A DNA stretch of 44,029 bases, from assembly GCA_029570835.1 (NCBI GenBank), contig JAKPTX010000170.1, forward strand, positions 1-44,029, given 5' to 3'. The notes beneath the pieces were generated by a model. That model saw only the letters and a program-made list of their open reading frames with translations, did no database searches and was not told the origin of the DNA. A program made the position numbers and the translations under genes. The number at the start of each line of letters is the position of its first letter. The stretch's first letter is position 1. Shown piece by piece: positions 15,943 through 24,946 of this stretch. This stretch comes from Bacteroidota bacterium. GTDB taxonomy: Bacteria; Bacteroidota; Bacteroidia; Bacteroidales; WCHB1-69.

Positions 15943-18900
15943 TTATTTTTTAACAAAACGTTTAGATACCTGACCTTGTTCTGTAGTTAAGCGTACAAAG
16001 TAAACACCTGCTGCAAAATCGCTCACATCAATTGTTGTGATCTCTTCTTCAATGGGCATAATACGCATTAACTTACCGTACATATCATAGATACGACACT
16101 CAGTTGCTCCCAAGTAATCCCTATCAAGCTTCAAGTCAATGAGAGATTGGGTTGGGTTAGGATAGAGTGTTACATATTGTGATAACTCATTCTCGGCAAT
16201 ACCTTCAGCAAAATCGACATGGATAGTGTGATTTGCTTGAACATTCTCAAATGTATAGGATTCAGGAACAGGTACTTGTGGCGCACCATCTACCAACACA
16301 ACATCAATTCGATAGCCTGCTTCCGGAGTGAAGGTAAAGGTTTGAGATGCACCCTGATTCACAGTAACATCACCGGATGGGGTAATTGTTCCATGAGGAC
16401 CTGCTGTAGCAGTAATAGTGTAAGTAACAGTGCCACCAAGGGTTGTAAAGGTAACAGGCTCAGTAAACGCACTCTCTCCTGTTGTACAGATTGCTTTCAC
16501 CCTCACGTGATACTGAGAGTTACTTTGTAATCCGGTCATCGCAAATGAAGTTGTAGTGGCCGTACCGGTTGTCCAGTTAGATGAAGATAGCAACTTGTAA
16601 TCCACTTGCCATGAAGTCTCATTTCCTCCTGCTGTCCAGGTAGCTAGTGCAGACTGGTCTGTTACGTTAGTAACCTGCAAATTAGTTGGAGTAATACAAG
16701 GTGTAGCTGAAGTTGTGAAAGGAGCGATTGCAGTATATGCACTCTCTTCTCCATCTTCACAGATTGCTTTAACCCTTGCTTCATACGCAGTAGAAGGTTG
16801 TAAACCGGTCATGGTATAGGTTGGAGTAGTTACATTTTGAACAATCCAGGTAGTAGCTGCTGCTGTTTTATACTCAAACACCCATGAAGCTGCAGTGCCG
16901 CCCCATGTAGCTGTAGCACCGGTTGCACTGATATTGGAAATAGCCAGGTTAGTTGGTGTATCGCAACCCACAGGACCACCGGCGGTAGAAACTGCAATAT
17001 TATCAATTGCTGCAGGTGGTTGATTAGCTACAGAACCATCATTTCTCCAGCAGAAGTAGAGTCTCATAGTCTGACCGGAATAATCTGCTACAGGTAAAGT
17101 ATAAGATGCTTGTTGCCATGTAGTCTGCTGATTAAGAGCAGTAGCCAATGCTGTGGCACCGGCAGGCACTACAATGCTGGTACCTGCAACAGGCATAGCT
17201 GGTGCACCAATATAAACATTAAAATAGTCATATGGATATGAACCGCTACCTTCACCATAACACTTCCAGTCAAAGGTTAAAGTATAATCATCAGTAGAAG
17301 GGGTAAAATAGATATCTCTAAATGCCCAAACTGCTGTTGATGTACTAGTATATGCATTTGTAGTACCATTATCATTGGATATATACAATCCATTGCTACC
17401 ACCGGTTGTATTATTTACTCCTGTTGCACTACCGATATACCAATTATTTCCGGTAGGATTATTGGCAAAAGTAAATCCTGATTCTGTTTCAAAGTCAATA
17501 GTAAATGGTGTATTTTCAGGAACTTGAGAAGTACAGAATGTTTGTTTTTGAGACCAGTTGCTTTCCTCTCCGGGACCACAAATAGCTCTAACATAGAAAT
17601 CATAACAAGTGGATGAAGTTAATCCGGTAATGGTAGCAGGATTAGTTGTAACTGCAAGAACAGTACCGGTACCTTGAGTAAAGCCCAATGCACCATACTC
17701 AATTTCCCATGTATTACCTGTTGTAGGATCAACCCACTCAACATCAACGGAAGTAGTGGTAACATTAGAATAGCTGATTCCAATAGGAGTCAAACAACCT
17801 GAAGTTTCTTCAATCGAAACGTCATCAATATGCCAATAGTTAATATCAAAGTGGTCTCCATCAATCATCCATGCAAAAAAGAGTGAATCGGCTATAGGAA
17901 CAAATTGAAGTGTTTCTGTAGTAGGACCAAGATCGGAACCAGAATGAGAGAATGAAAGGTCTGTCCATGTTGTTTGGTCAGGACTACACTGTACCTTAAG
18001 TATCACTCCGGGATCAAAGTTATTATAATAGTGTTTAAACGACAACTCAGCTGCCGCTACGTTATCAAAACGAATTAATGGAGATATCAAACGTGTTACT
18101 CCAACTCCATTTGTCCATTGAGCCACCATTTCTCCGGCAGTTCCTCCCGCTTCCGTACCGGTTGGATCATATCCCCATACACCTGATGATACTCCGCCTG
18201 AGTAGGTTTGAGTCCAACAACCGGGCAATGTTGAGAAATCTTCTGAAAATGGTAATACTGATGCCAAACAAGGAGTAAAGATACTCACTCTGGAGGACCA
18301 CATACTATTATCATCCACAGCACATACAGATCTTACACGAATCTCATAAGCTGTAGAGTGGTTCAAACCGGTTAATGTAAATGGATTAGTATAAGCTGGT
18401 ACTATTGTCCCTGAAGTAAATCCGGGAGCACCATATTCTATTTCCCACTCGGTAGCATCTCCCTCTTCTGTCCATTCCAAATCAACGGAAGTATAAGTTA
18501 CATTGGAAGCCTCTAAACTATCGGGCATTACACAATCAGGAGTTTCATACACAGCAAAATCATCCACTGTTAAGTACCATGGAGAAGTGGTTGCTTGACA
18601 ATAAACTCCAAAATAGTAAACTCCGTCTGATGCAGGAACAAATGTACCGGTCATCATTTGGTATTGTGTATTGTTTGCATTACTCACTGTTGCCAACACT
18701 TGAGTTGGTGTAGTTGAAGTTTGAGAGGTATAAACTCCACTTTGTAATGTAGTCCAACCGGAATATCCATCAGTTACATACCAGAAAGAGAAATCATAAC
18801 TTACTCCCCCTTGTAATTGAATACCGGGAGTATAGAGTCTGTTATCACAGCCATACAAAAAATAAGCAGCTCTTGTTCCGGTTCTTGCATTTCTATTATA

Positions 18901-21900
18901 GCTACCATAATTTGTTATTTGTGTGCTGAATTTTCCTGAAGTTCCGGAAGCCAACCAACATGGAGGAAGTTCTCCGGCAGTTGTAATAGATTCAAAGCTA
19001 TCATCCCAAGGAAGATCGGTTATAGGTGCACAAAGGGTTTTCTTTGTTACAATATTGGAATACCCGCTCACATCTCCTCCACAATCTGCCTGAACACGGA
19101 ATACGTAGTTAGATGAGTGGTCTAAGTTATCCACTACAAATGGTGTGTTGTACGCTTGAGTTACACTCCATGTGGACTCAGTAACCTTTTTGTACTCTAC
19201 ATTCCACATTGTAGCTGTACCATTCTCAGTCCAGTTCAAGGTAACTGAAGTTTCAGTTGCTGTTGGGGCTAACAATTGGGATGGAGAAGGACAAGTAACT
19301 GCTTCCAAAGTGATGTTATCCACTACTGCTGGGGGTTGTTGAGCAGTTGTTGAACTCACGTCATTTCTCCACAAGAAGTAGAGTCTCCATGTTTTACCTG
19401 CAAAGTTAGGGAACTGCGTATTCTTAATATAGAAAGTAGTGGTTTCTTGCCAATCTGTAACACCTTGAAGGTGAATATCATTCACATGAGTTCCATAAGA
19501 AGTTGCTAAAGCAGAGTCAACATCTATGGCTCCCGGAGGAATAGCACCGGCATTAATATTAGCACCGGGTGATACCCAGAATACACGAAGCATATCAGCT
19601 AATCCATTACCATTGGCAATCCAGTCAATTGTTAAACGGAGTTCAGTTGCCTCAGCAGGAATTTCAAAATCTCTAAATGCATACGATTTGGAGTTATTAC
19701 CTGTTCCGGCAGTATAAGCCCAGGTATCCCCACCATCATTAGAAATATAAAGAGCATTTGCACCTCCAACCGTGTTATTCACATCAGGATTATTTGAAGC
19801 ATTTCCTACGTACCATTTATTAGTTTGTCCGCTGTTTTTGAAACTCCATTCCGCATTTTCGGTAGGATCCTCAAAATCACAGGTGTAAGGGATAGTAGCC
19901 GGATATGTGGTATTGGTAATAAAGGTAACACTCTTCCAGATACTCATATCGGTAGTTCCACAAACGGATCGTACTCTCAGGTCATATTGAGTATAAGGAT
20001 TTAAGTTAGGAATATTATTGGTTGTTGTATTTACTGTTCCGAAAGGAATCCAATCCGTTTCTTCACTGGGTTTATACTCTACCTCCCAGGAGGTTTCAGA
20101 AGCATAAGGAATGATTTGGAAATCCGCATCGGTAGATCCGATATTATCCACTATAACATTGGGTGGATAACAAGTAGCCTCTTGACAAGGTGTTACAAAT
20201 TTAACATTGCTACGATAGGCCACTGCACTGCCATAACCTCCTGAAGGTGCTAAAGTAAATTGATTGTTATCATCGTATAAATAGATTGCCTTATTTCCGG
20301 TTGTAGCGTGAGTTCTAAATTTTTGATCGTAACCTTCCCAGTTACCACTTTTATCAATCACAGTTACCACTAAGTTACTATCGGAATCATAAATAAAAGG
20401 AGTTGTAAAATTAAATACAAACCAATTGTTTTCTCCTGTATTAGTGAAAGTAACAGATCCGTCAAAAACTTTAACAAAGTTTGTACCCGGTACATAATTA
20501 GAGGTGGAAGAATAGGTTGTTTGAAGAGTATGTCCCAAGTGAATCTCTAGATTTCTTGTATAGTTAGTTCCAATAAAGTATTGGAATCCAATTCCAAATA
20601 TAGAATCACTAATATCAGACAATTCAGTCGCATCAAAAATTTGTTGTGTATAACAATAATTATAGTAAGTATAAGTAGGTAAATATTCTCCATTAGTACT
20701 GGTAGTTGCACCCGGTGTTCCAACAATTACATCTCCACCTAAAGCGCAAGTTGTGGCAAACGTTTTGGAAACCGGAAGTCCTTCAACACCGGAACACTCA
20801 GGAGTTACCGAAACAGTATAGTTGGTTAACTCAGTTAATCCTGTTAAAATATAGTGATTATCACTGGTATTAAATTGCATTCCTGTAGGATCACCTGCAG
20901 CTATAACTTCGATGTTAAAATAATCCGGAGTTCCATTTGGAGTCCAGGAAACCAATGCTGAGGTTGCGCCCACATTGCTAACAGTAAGATCGTTAACCGG
21001 TAAGCAGTCCGGAGCAAAATCCATAACAAAGTTATCAAAATAATAACTGGTATAGTTAGTAATAGGTGCAACTCTTAAAGCTACATGCTTCCCTGTACCT
21101 GTGTAACTAGAAAGATATCCGGTATATTGTTGTTGTGCATTCGTAACATCAAAAGATTGAATAAGAACAAAAGAGGCAGCTGAAGTAGGATCTTCAATAA
21201 CACCCAAGTGAACCTGCTCACCGGACGCACCACGAGCATAGAATGTTACTTGTAGATCCGACAATTCAACATTTTCATCTACTCCGGGAGCAATTAAAAT
21301 GGTGTAAAGACCCGGATAGGAATACGCATACAGGGAGTATGGAGAAGAAACAGTGTACGAAGAGGAACAGTATGGAGCAGAACTATAAGTAGTCAGATAG
21401 TTCCAACAAGTAGGAAAGGAGCCGCTACCTGATCCATAAGTGTCAAAATTTTCGGTATATGGGAAATCTGTTTCTGTAAGCTCAGAACATGCTGTACGGA
21501 AGGTTACTTCAGCATGATCTGAATAGGTACCATCCGAGCAAGCAGTAAAAACACGCACTTGATAAAAAGTATTGGGTGTCAACTGAGTCAATTCAAAAGA
21601 AGTTGTATATAGCACCTCTTCTTCCCAGGTTGGTGCATCAGCCACTCTCCAGGTCAATTTAAATTCCGTATCCGTTGCTTGTGCTGGAACAAAATTGATA
21701 TCTGCACTTGTAGAAGTAATATTTGTTGCAGTTAAACCGGTAGGTTCAGTACAAGTTGCTGATTCTGCAACCATAAAGTCATCCATTGTCAAATAGTAAG
21801 GAGCAGTAGAGGATTGACAATAAACTCCAAAATAGTAGGTACCATCAGCTGTGGGAGTAAAAGTTCCTTTTAATCTTTGGTAAGTCTGATTATTCAGGGT

Positions 21901-24000
21901 TGTTGCTTCCGCTATCTGTTGAATCAAAGAATCAGATGATTGGGCAGAGTATACGTTAGCTTTTAAAGTTTGCCAACCGCTGTAGCCATCGGTTACATAC
22001 CAGAAAGAAAAGTCATAACTTACTCCCCCTTGTAATTGAAATTCGGGTGTAAAGAGCGTATTATTACAACCATATACAAAATAAGCATAATCTGTTCCGG
22101 TCCTGGCTCTTCTATTATAAAGTCCGTAGTCTGATATATCGGTTCTTAACTTGTTTGAAGTTCCGGTCGCAAGCCAACACTGAGGAAACTGATCTGCAGC
22201 TGTAATAGATTCAAAGCTATCTTCCCAAGGGAAAGTGGATATAGCTGCACATTGAGTAGCCATAGTCACAGGGAATGTATAAGGACTCACCTCAGTTCCA
22301 CAATCTGATTGAACTCTGAATTGATAAGGTGTTGAAGGATCCAAATTTTGCACGGTATAAGGATTGTCAATAACAAAAGTCTCCTGTGTCCAGGTATCTT
22401 CAGTAAGTTTTTTATACTCAACATTCCATATAGCAGCATTTCCATTTTCTGTCCATGCCAGGTCAACTGATGTAGTAGTCGGATTAGACGCCACCAATTG
22501 TGATGGTGTAGGACAATCTACAACTTGAAGGGAGATATTATCCACTGTTGCAGGAGGTTGCATAGCTGAAGAAGTACCATTTCTCCAATGGAAATAGAGA
22601 CGCCAGGTATTTCCTGCTAAATCAGGAAACTGGGTTGTATTAATAACAAATTCGGCTTGCTGCCATGTTGTTTGTTTACTTAACCAATGTGAGCCTCCCC
22701 CACCGGTATAGTTTCCGATTTGAGCTTGCAAGTCATAGTTAACACCGCCAACAGTGGGAGGAATCTGACCCGGAAGCACTTCAACATTCACCGGCATCCA
22801 ATACACACGTAAAAAGTCACTGGTAGCACTGGCACCGTTGGCAATCCAGTCAAAAGTTAACTTGAGCTCAGCAGCATCTGTTGGAACTTCAACATCACAA
22901 AAAGCGTACACACGAGAAGTGGTATTGGTATAAGCCCAGGCATCAGTAGTAGGATCATTCGAAATATACATAGCATAGGAACCATACTCCGTATTGTTTA
23001 CATCGGTAGCACTGGAGATAATCCATTGATTGGTTTGAGTACCATTTAATAACTGAAAATCGGAATGTGTTACAGGATTTTCGAAATCATTAAAGTAAGG
23101 TAATTGAACAGGAATAAGAGAAGTATAAAAAGTAAAGGGGAAAGTAAAACTACTTTGTTCGGTACCACAATCCGACTGAAGACGAACTTGATACTGCGTA
23201 TTGGGAGTAAGATTAGTTAACTCATAACTCATGTCAATTAAGTTTGTAACCGGAATCCAAGTCTCATCTCCCAACTCACGATATTCCAAATTCCAACTTG
23301 TTTCCTGATAACCTGCGGTCCAAGCAACAGTAGCAGTTGTAGAACCAACAGCAGTCAAATGAATATTGCCCGGTGAAGGACAGCTTTCACGAAAATAGAT
23401 CTGCACATTAGGTAAATTAGCAGTTGTCGTTCCGGAAGGAGGGTTATTCAAATCAGGATTTGAACTATCCTGATATTTGTATAATCCTCTACTCGTCCCC
23501 ACACTGGTTGATGTAAAAGCAGCACCGGGATAAGTACAATAACTGGGAGTTAGTTCATTGACAGCAATAACCAAGTTATCTATTCCATCGTACTGAAATG
23601 CCTGGTCTAATTCAATCTCAATCCATCCGGCACTGCTCGGAATAGTGATATTACCATCAAAAACTTGGGTTAAATTAGTCAAAGCAACCCAATCGGTTGA
23701 GCTTGAAAAAGCCGTTTTGGATGTGTTTCCTAAATAGACTTTCCAATTCGTTGAATTGTTTAGATTTCCGGTTCCACTCCAATGCCAGCGCAATTTGGTA
23801 ATGGAGTCAAAGGTATTATCCCAACCGCCATTCTCCAACTCGGACTTTAAAACAATATGTTGAGTGTAGGAATAGGAGTAATATGAGTACAGCGGAATGT
23901 AGGTTTGTGTAACCGTTCCATTGGTCGTTTGGACCGTTTGGGCACTTGATAAGCCAAAACAGAGCAAAGCCATCAAGAATAATAATAATCGTTTGTTCAT
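15943..24000 (-). CDS. HagA-like giant FN3/jelly-roll surface protein, T9SS type A tail
   Basis: A 2685-aa secreted protein without a protease domain. Signal peptide 1-21 (ending LSSAQ); an N-terminal domain of about 185 aa (TVQTTNGT...QIYFRES); then alternating FN3 and roughly 150-200-aa jelly-roll modules of at least four types. Approximate positions: jelly-rolls 298-495, 583-745, 845-1000; a second copy of the N-terminal domain at about 1090-1265; jelly-rolls 1356-1560, 1649-1810, 1906-2065 (the CWTQTYSGG adhesin type shared with the proteases) and 2161-2335. Two adjacent FN3s, a bacterial beta repeat (about 2525-2600) and a type A sorting domain (about 2603-2685) finish it. The last three modules are close copies of those in the proteases. 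The role is probably adhesion or hemagglutinin-like binding, by analogy with HagA beside gingipains; the ligand is unknown. Confidence 0.9.
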   Translation of the reverse strand: MNKRLLLFLMALLCFGLSSAQTVQTTNGTVTQTYIPLYSYYSYSYTQHIVLKSELENGGWDNTFDSITKLRWHWSGTGNLNNSTNWKVYLGNTSKTAFSSSTDWVALTNLTQVFDGNITIPSSAGWIEIELDQAFQYDGIDNLVIAVNELTPSYCTYPGAAFTSTSVGTSRGLYKYQDSSNPDLNNPPSGTTTANLPNVQIYFRESCPSPGNIHLTAVGSTTATVAWTAGYQETSWNLEYRELGDETWIPVTNLIDMSYELTNLTPNTQYQVRLQSDCGTEQSSFTFPFTFYTSLIPVQLPYFNDFENPVTHSDFQLLNGTQTNQWIISSATDVNNTEYGSYAMYISNDPTTDAWAYTNTTSRVYAFCDVEVPTDAAELKLTFDWIANGASATSDFLRVYWMPVNVEVLPGQIPPTVGGVNYDLQAQIGNYTGGGGSHWLSKQTTWQQAEFVINTTQFPDLAGNTWRLYFHWRNGTSSAMQPPATVDNISLQVVDCPTPSQLVASNPTTTSVDLAWTENGNAAIWNVEYKKLTEDTWTQETFVIDNPYTVQNLDPSTPYQFRVQSDCGTEVSPYTFPVTMATQCAAISTFPWEDSFESITAADQFPQCWLATGTSNKLRTDISDYGLYNRRARTGTDYAYFVYGCNNTLFTPEFQLQGGVSYDFSFWYVTDGYSGWQTLKANVYSAQSSDSLIQQIAEATTLNNQTYQRLKGTFTPTADGTYYFGVYCQSSTAPYYLTMDDFMVAESATCTEPTGLTATNITSTSADINFVPAQATDTEFKLTWRVADAPTWEEEVLYTTSFELTQLTPNTFYQVRVFTACSDGTYSDHAEVTFRTACSELTETDFPYTENFDTYGSGSGSFPTCWNYLTTYSSAPYCSSSYTVSSPYSLYAYSYPGLYTILIAPGVDENVELSDLQVTFYARGASGEQVHLGVIEDPTSAASFVLIQSFDVTNAQQQYTGYLSSYTGTGKHVALRVAPITNYTSYYFDNFVMDFAPDCLPVNDLTVSNVGATSALVSWTPNGTPDYFNIEVIAAGDPTGMQFNTSDNHYILTGLTELTNYTVSVTPECSGVEGLPVSKTFATTCALGGDVIVGTPGATTSTNGEYLPTYTYYNYCYTQQIFDATELSDISDSIFGIGFQYFIGTNYTRNLEIHLGHTLQTTYSSTSNYVPGTNFVKVFDGSVTFTNTGENNWFVFNFTTPFIYDSDSNLVVTVIDKSGNWEGYDQKFRTHATTGNKAIYLYDDNNQFTLAPSGGYGSAVAYRSNVKFVTPCQEATCYPPNVIVDNIGSTDADFQIIPYASETSWEVEYKPSEETDWIPFGTVNTTTNNIPNLNPYTQYDLRVRSVCGTTDMSIWKSVTFITNTTYPATIPYTCDFEDPTENAEWSFKNSGQTNKWYVGNASNNPDVNNTVGGANALYISNDGGDTWAYTAGTGNNSKSYAFRDFEIPAEATELRLTIDWIANGNGLADMLRVFWVSPGANINAGAIPPGAIDVDSALATSYGTHVNDIHLQGVTDWQETTTFYIKNTQFPNFAGKTWRLYFLWRNDVSSTTAQQPPAVVDNITLEAVTCPSPSQLLAPTATETSVTLNWTENGTATMWNVEYKKVTESTWSVTQAYNTPFVVDNLDHSSNYVFRVQADCGGDVSGYSNIVTKKTLCAPITDLPWDDSFESITTAGELPPCWLASGTSGKFSTQITNYGSYNRNARTGTRAAYFLYGCDNRLYTPGIQLQGGVSYDFSFWYVTDGYSGWTTLQSGVYTSQTSTTPTQVLATVSNANNTQYQMMTGTFVPASDGVYYFGVYCQATTSPWYLTVDDFAVYETPDCVMPDSLEASNVTYTSVDLEWTEEGDATEWEIEYGAPGFTSGTIVPAYTNPFTLTGLNHSTAYEIRVRSVCAVDDNSMWSSRVSIFTPCLASVLPFSEDFSTLPGCWTQTYSGGVSSGVWGYDPTGTEAGGTAGEMVAQWTNGVGVTRLISPLIRFDNVAAAELSFKHYYNNFDPGVILKVQCSPDQTTWTDLSFSHSGSDLGPTTETLQFVPIADSLFFAWMIDGDHFDINYWHIDDVSIEETSGCLTPIGISYSNVTTTSVDVEWVDPTTGNTWEIEYGALGFTQGTGTVLAVTTNPATITGLTSSTCYDFYVRAICGPGEESNWSQKQTFCTSQVPENTPFTIDFETESGFTFANNPTGNNWYIGSATGVNNTTGGSNGLYISNDNGTTNAYTSTSTAVWAFRDIYFTPSTDDYTLTFDWKCYGEGSGSYPYDYFNVYIGAPAMPVAGTSIVVPAGATALATALNQQTTWQQASYTLPVADYSGQTMRLYFCWRNDGSVANQPPAAIDNIAVSTAGGPVGCDTPTNLAISNISATGATATWGGTAASWVFEYKTAAATTWIVQNVTTPTYTMTGLQPSTAYEARVKAICEDGEESAYTAIAPFTTSATPCITPTNLQVTNVTDQSALATWTAGGNETSWQVDYKLLSSSNWTTGTATTTSFAMTGLQSNSQYHVRVKAICTTGESAFTEPVTFTTLGGTVTYTITATAGPHGTITPSGDVTVNQGASQTFTFTPEAGYRIDVVLVDGAPQVPVPESYTFENVQANHTIHVDFAEGIAENELSQYVTLYPNPTQSLIDLKLDRDYLGATECRIYDMYGKLMRIMPIEEEITTIDVSDFAAGVYFVRLTTEQGQVSKRFVKK
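16698..16965 (-). repeat. FN3 module present here but absent from the paralog
   Basis: An extra FN3 (starting CDTPTNLAISN, ending FTTSATP) sits between the last jelly-roll and the final FN3. The paralog at 24947-32740 goes straight to the final FN3. The length difference of 88 residues (2685 versus 2597) equals this one domain. Confidence 0.85.
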
Positions 24001-24115
24001 AATTTTATGATTTAATTAATAATAAAAGGTTGTTGTTTTCTATGTAATAAGGTTCTTTTTAATAGGTGTAAGTTACTACTTTTTTTGAGTAGATCATCGC
24101 CTGATTTAATAACCG

Positions 24116-24123
24116 CAAATATA
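24116..24123 (-). promoter_or_regulatory. Candidate -7 box of the first HagA-like gene
   Basis: The minus strand reads TATATTTG (TAnnTTTG) 116 nt upstream of the ATG at 24000. A TTG lies 16 nt further upstream, shorter than the usual 19-21, so the call is tentative. A leader of about 110 nt would result. Confidence 0.4.
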
Positions 24124-24219
24124 CAATTTTTTTTATTAACAATCGAGTTTTAATAATTTTTTTAACTTTTTTTGATTTTTCGACATTTTTTCGCCTTCTA
24201 ATTTCTTGATTTGTATTTT

Positions 24220-24300
24220 TAAATTAAAATAAAAGGGGGGCAGACAATACTTCCCTTGTTGCACATTTATTTCCCCACTCGGCAACATTAACCTCTTTAG
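24220..24300 (+). repeat. Interspersed element R1, diverged forward copy
   Basis: AAAAGGGGGGCAGA, about 35 bases, then CCCCACTCGGCAAC. The CTCTGGAA end is altered. It faces the inverted copy at 24655-24745 across about 350 bp. Confidence 0.6.
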
Positions 24301-24311
24301 ATATGCAGGAT

Positions 24312-24413
24312 CAATTACGAATTACGAATTACGGTTTCACAAGGAAGAAGGTAGAAGGTAGAAGTAAGAATGATTTCGGATTTCGGAATCTTAAATTTAG
24401 AATTTAGAATTGA
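24312..24413 (+). repeat. Long heptanucleotide tract with several word types
   Basis: Register is kept through CAATTAC, GAATTAC, GAATTAC, GGTTTCA, CAAGGAA, GAAGGTA, GAAGGTA, GAAGTAA (24312-24367). After a GAAT junction it resumes with GATTTCG, GATTTCG, GAATCTT, AAATTTA, GAATTTA, GAATTGA (24372-24413). Confidence 0.82.
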
Positions 24414-24470
24414 TTTTTTTGCCTATTTTATAATATATCTTGTTGATAATCAAAATACCCACTCAAGGAT

Positions 24471-24643
24471 AGCATTATAATAAATTTGGGCTAAAGCCCT
24501 GGGTGGTTGGGGGAATTATTCAGTCAACGCCCTAAAGGATGTTGCTATTGATCTATTTGATTATCAACCTATTATGTTTTGAAATACCTGAATAATTAAT
24601 TCTAAATCCTAATTTTAGGAGTCGTAATTCGTAATTCGTAATT
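24471..24643. repeat. Dispersed block R2, copy 2
   Basis: Homologous to 15671-15850, including AAATTTGGGCTAAAGCCC, ACGCCCTAAAGGA, the TATGTTTTGAAATACC region and the terminal (CGTAATT)n words. The CCACGCCC hairpin is decayed in this copy. Confidence 0.8.
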
Positions 24644-24654
24644 GTCCCAACCAT

Positions 24655-24745
24655 TTTCCAAAAGGAAAACTTTCCAGAGTGGGGTAGTTAAAATATCAAA
24701 ATAGGAAAACCTTGTCTGCCCCCCATTTTTTTTAAATACCAAATA
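24655..24745 (-). repeat. Interspersed element R1, inverted copy
   Basis: The minus strand reads TGGGGGGCAG, about 35 bases, CCCCACTCTGGAA and then TTTTCCTTTTGG, matching the forward copies at 8001 and 15281. Confidence 0.75.
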
Positions 24746-24754
24746 AGAAATGAA

Positions 24755-24887
24755 ATTAAAGTCGAAAGTCGAAAGTCGGAATGAATAAATTTAAAATTTA
24801 GAAGGTAGAATTTAGAATCAACAGCTCGTAATTCGTAATTCGTAATTAAAAAAAATTCCGCCTTCCGCCTTCAACCTTCCGCCTTCA
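24755..24887. repeat. Heptanucleotide tracts in both orientations
   Basis: Plus-strand words AAAGTCG (x3) at 24758-24780 and GAAGGTA, GAATTTA near 24800-24815. Then minus-strand GAATTAC words (24829-24847) and GAAGGCG words (24857-24887) next to the terminator. Confidence 0.75.
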
Positions 24888-24922
24888 AAAAAGGGCCATT
24901 TCATTATGAAACAGCCCTTTGC
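24888..24922 (-). terminator. Rho-independent terminator of the second HagA-like gene
   Basis: On the minus strand, AAAGGGCTGTTTCAT-AATGAAATGGCCCTTT followed by TTTT, 25 nt past the stop. It is a close copy of the hairpin at 15884-15918, with a compensating base-pair change within the stem (TCTCA/TGAGA to TTTCA/TGAAA). Confidence 0.85.
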
Positions 24923-24946
24923 GTTATGATTTGTCGATTTTAAATT

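Larger units (their letters stand above)
24001..24946. other. Gene-free interval of 946 bp with dispersed repeats
   Basis: No credible gene. It holds the candidate promoter of the 15943-24000 gene, a diverged R1 copy (24220-24300), heptads (24312-24413), block R2 (24471-24643), an inverted R1 copy (24655-24745), further heptads in both orientations (24755-24887) and the terminator of the gene ending at 24947. Layout and content mirror 14999-15942. Confidence 0.8.
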
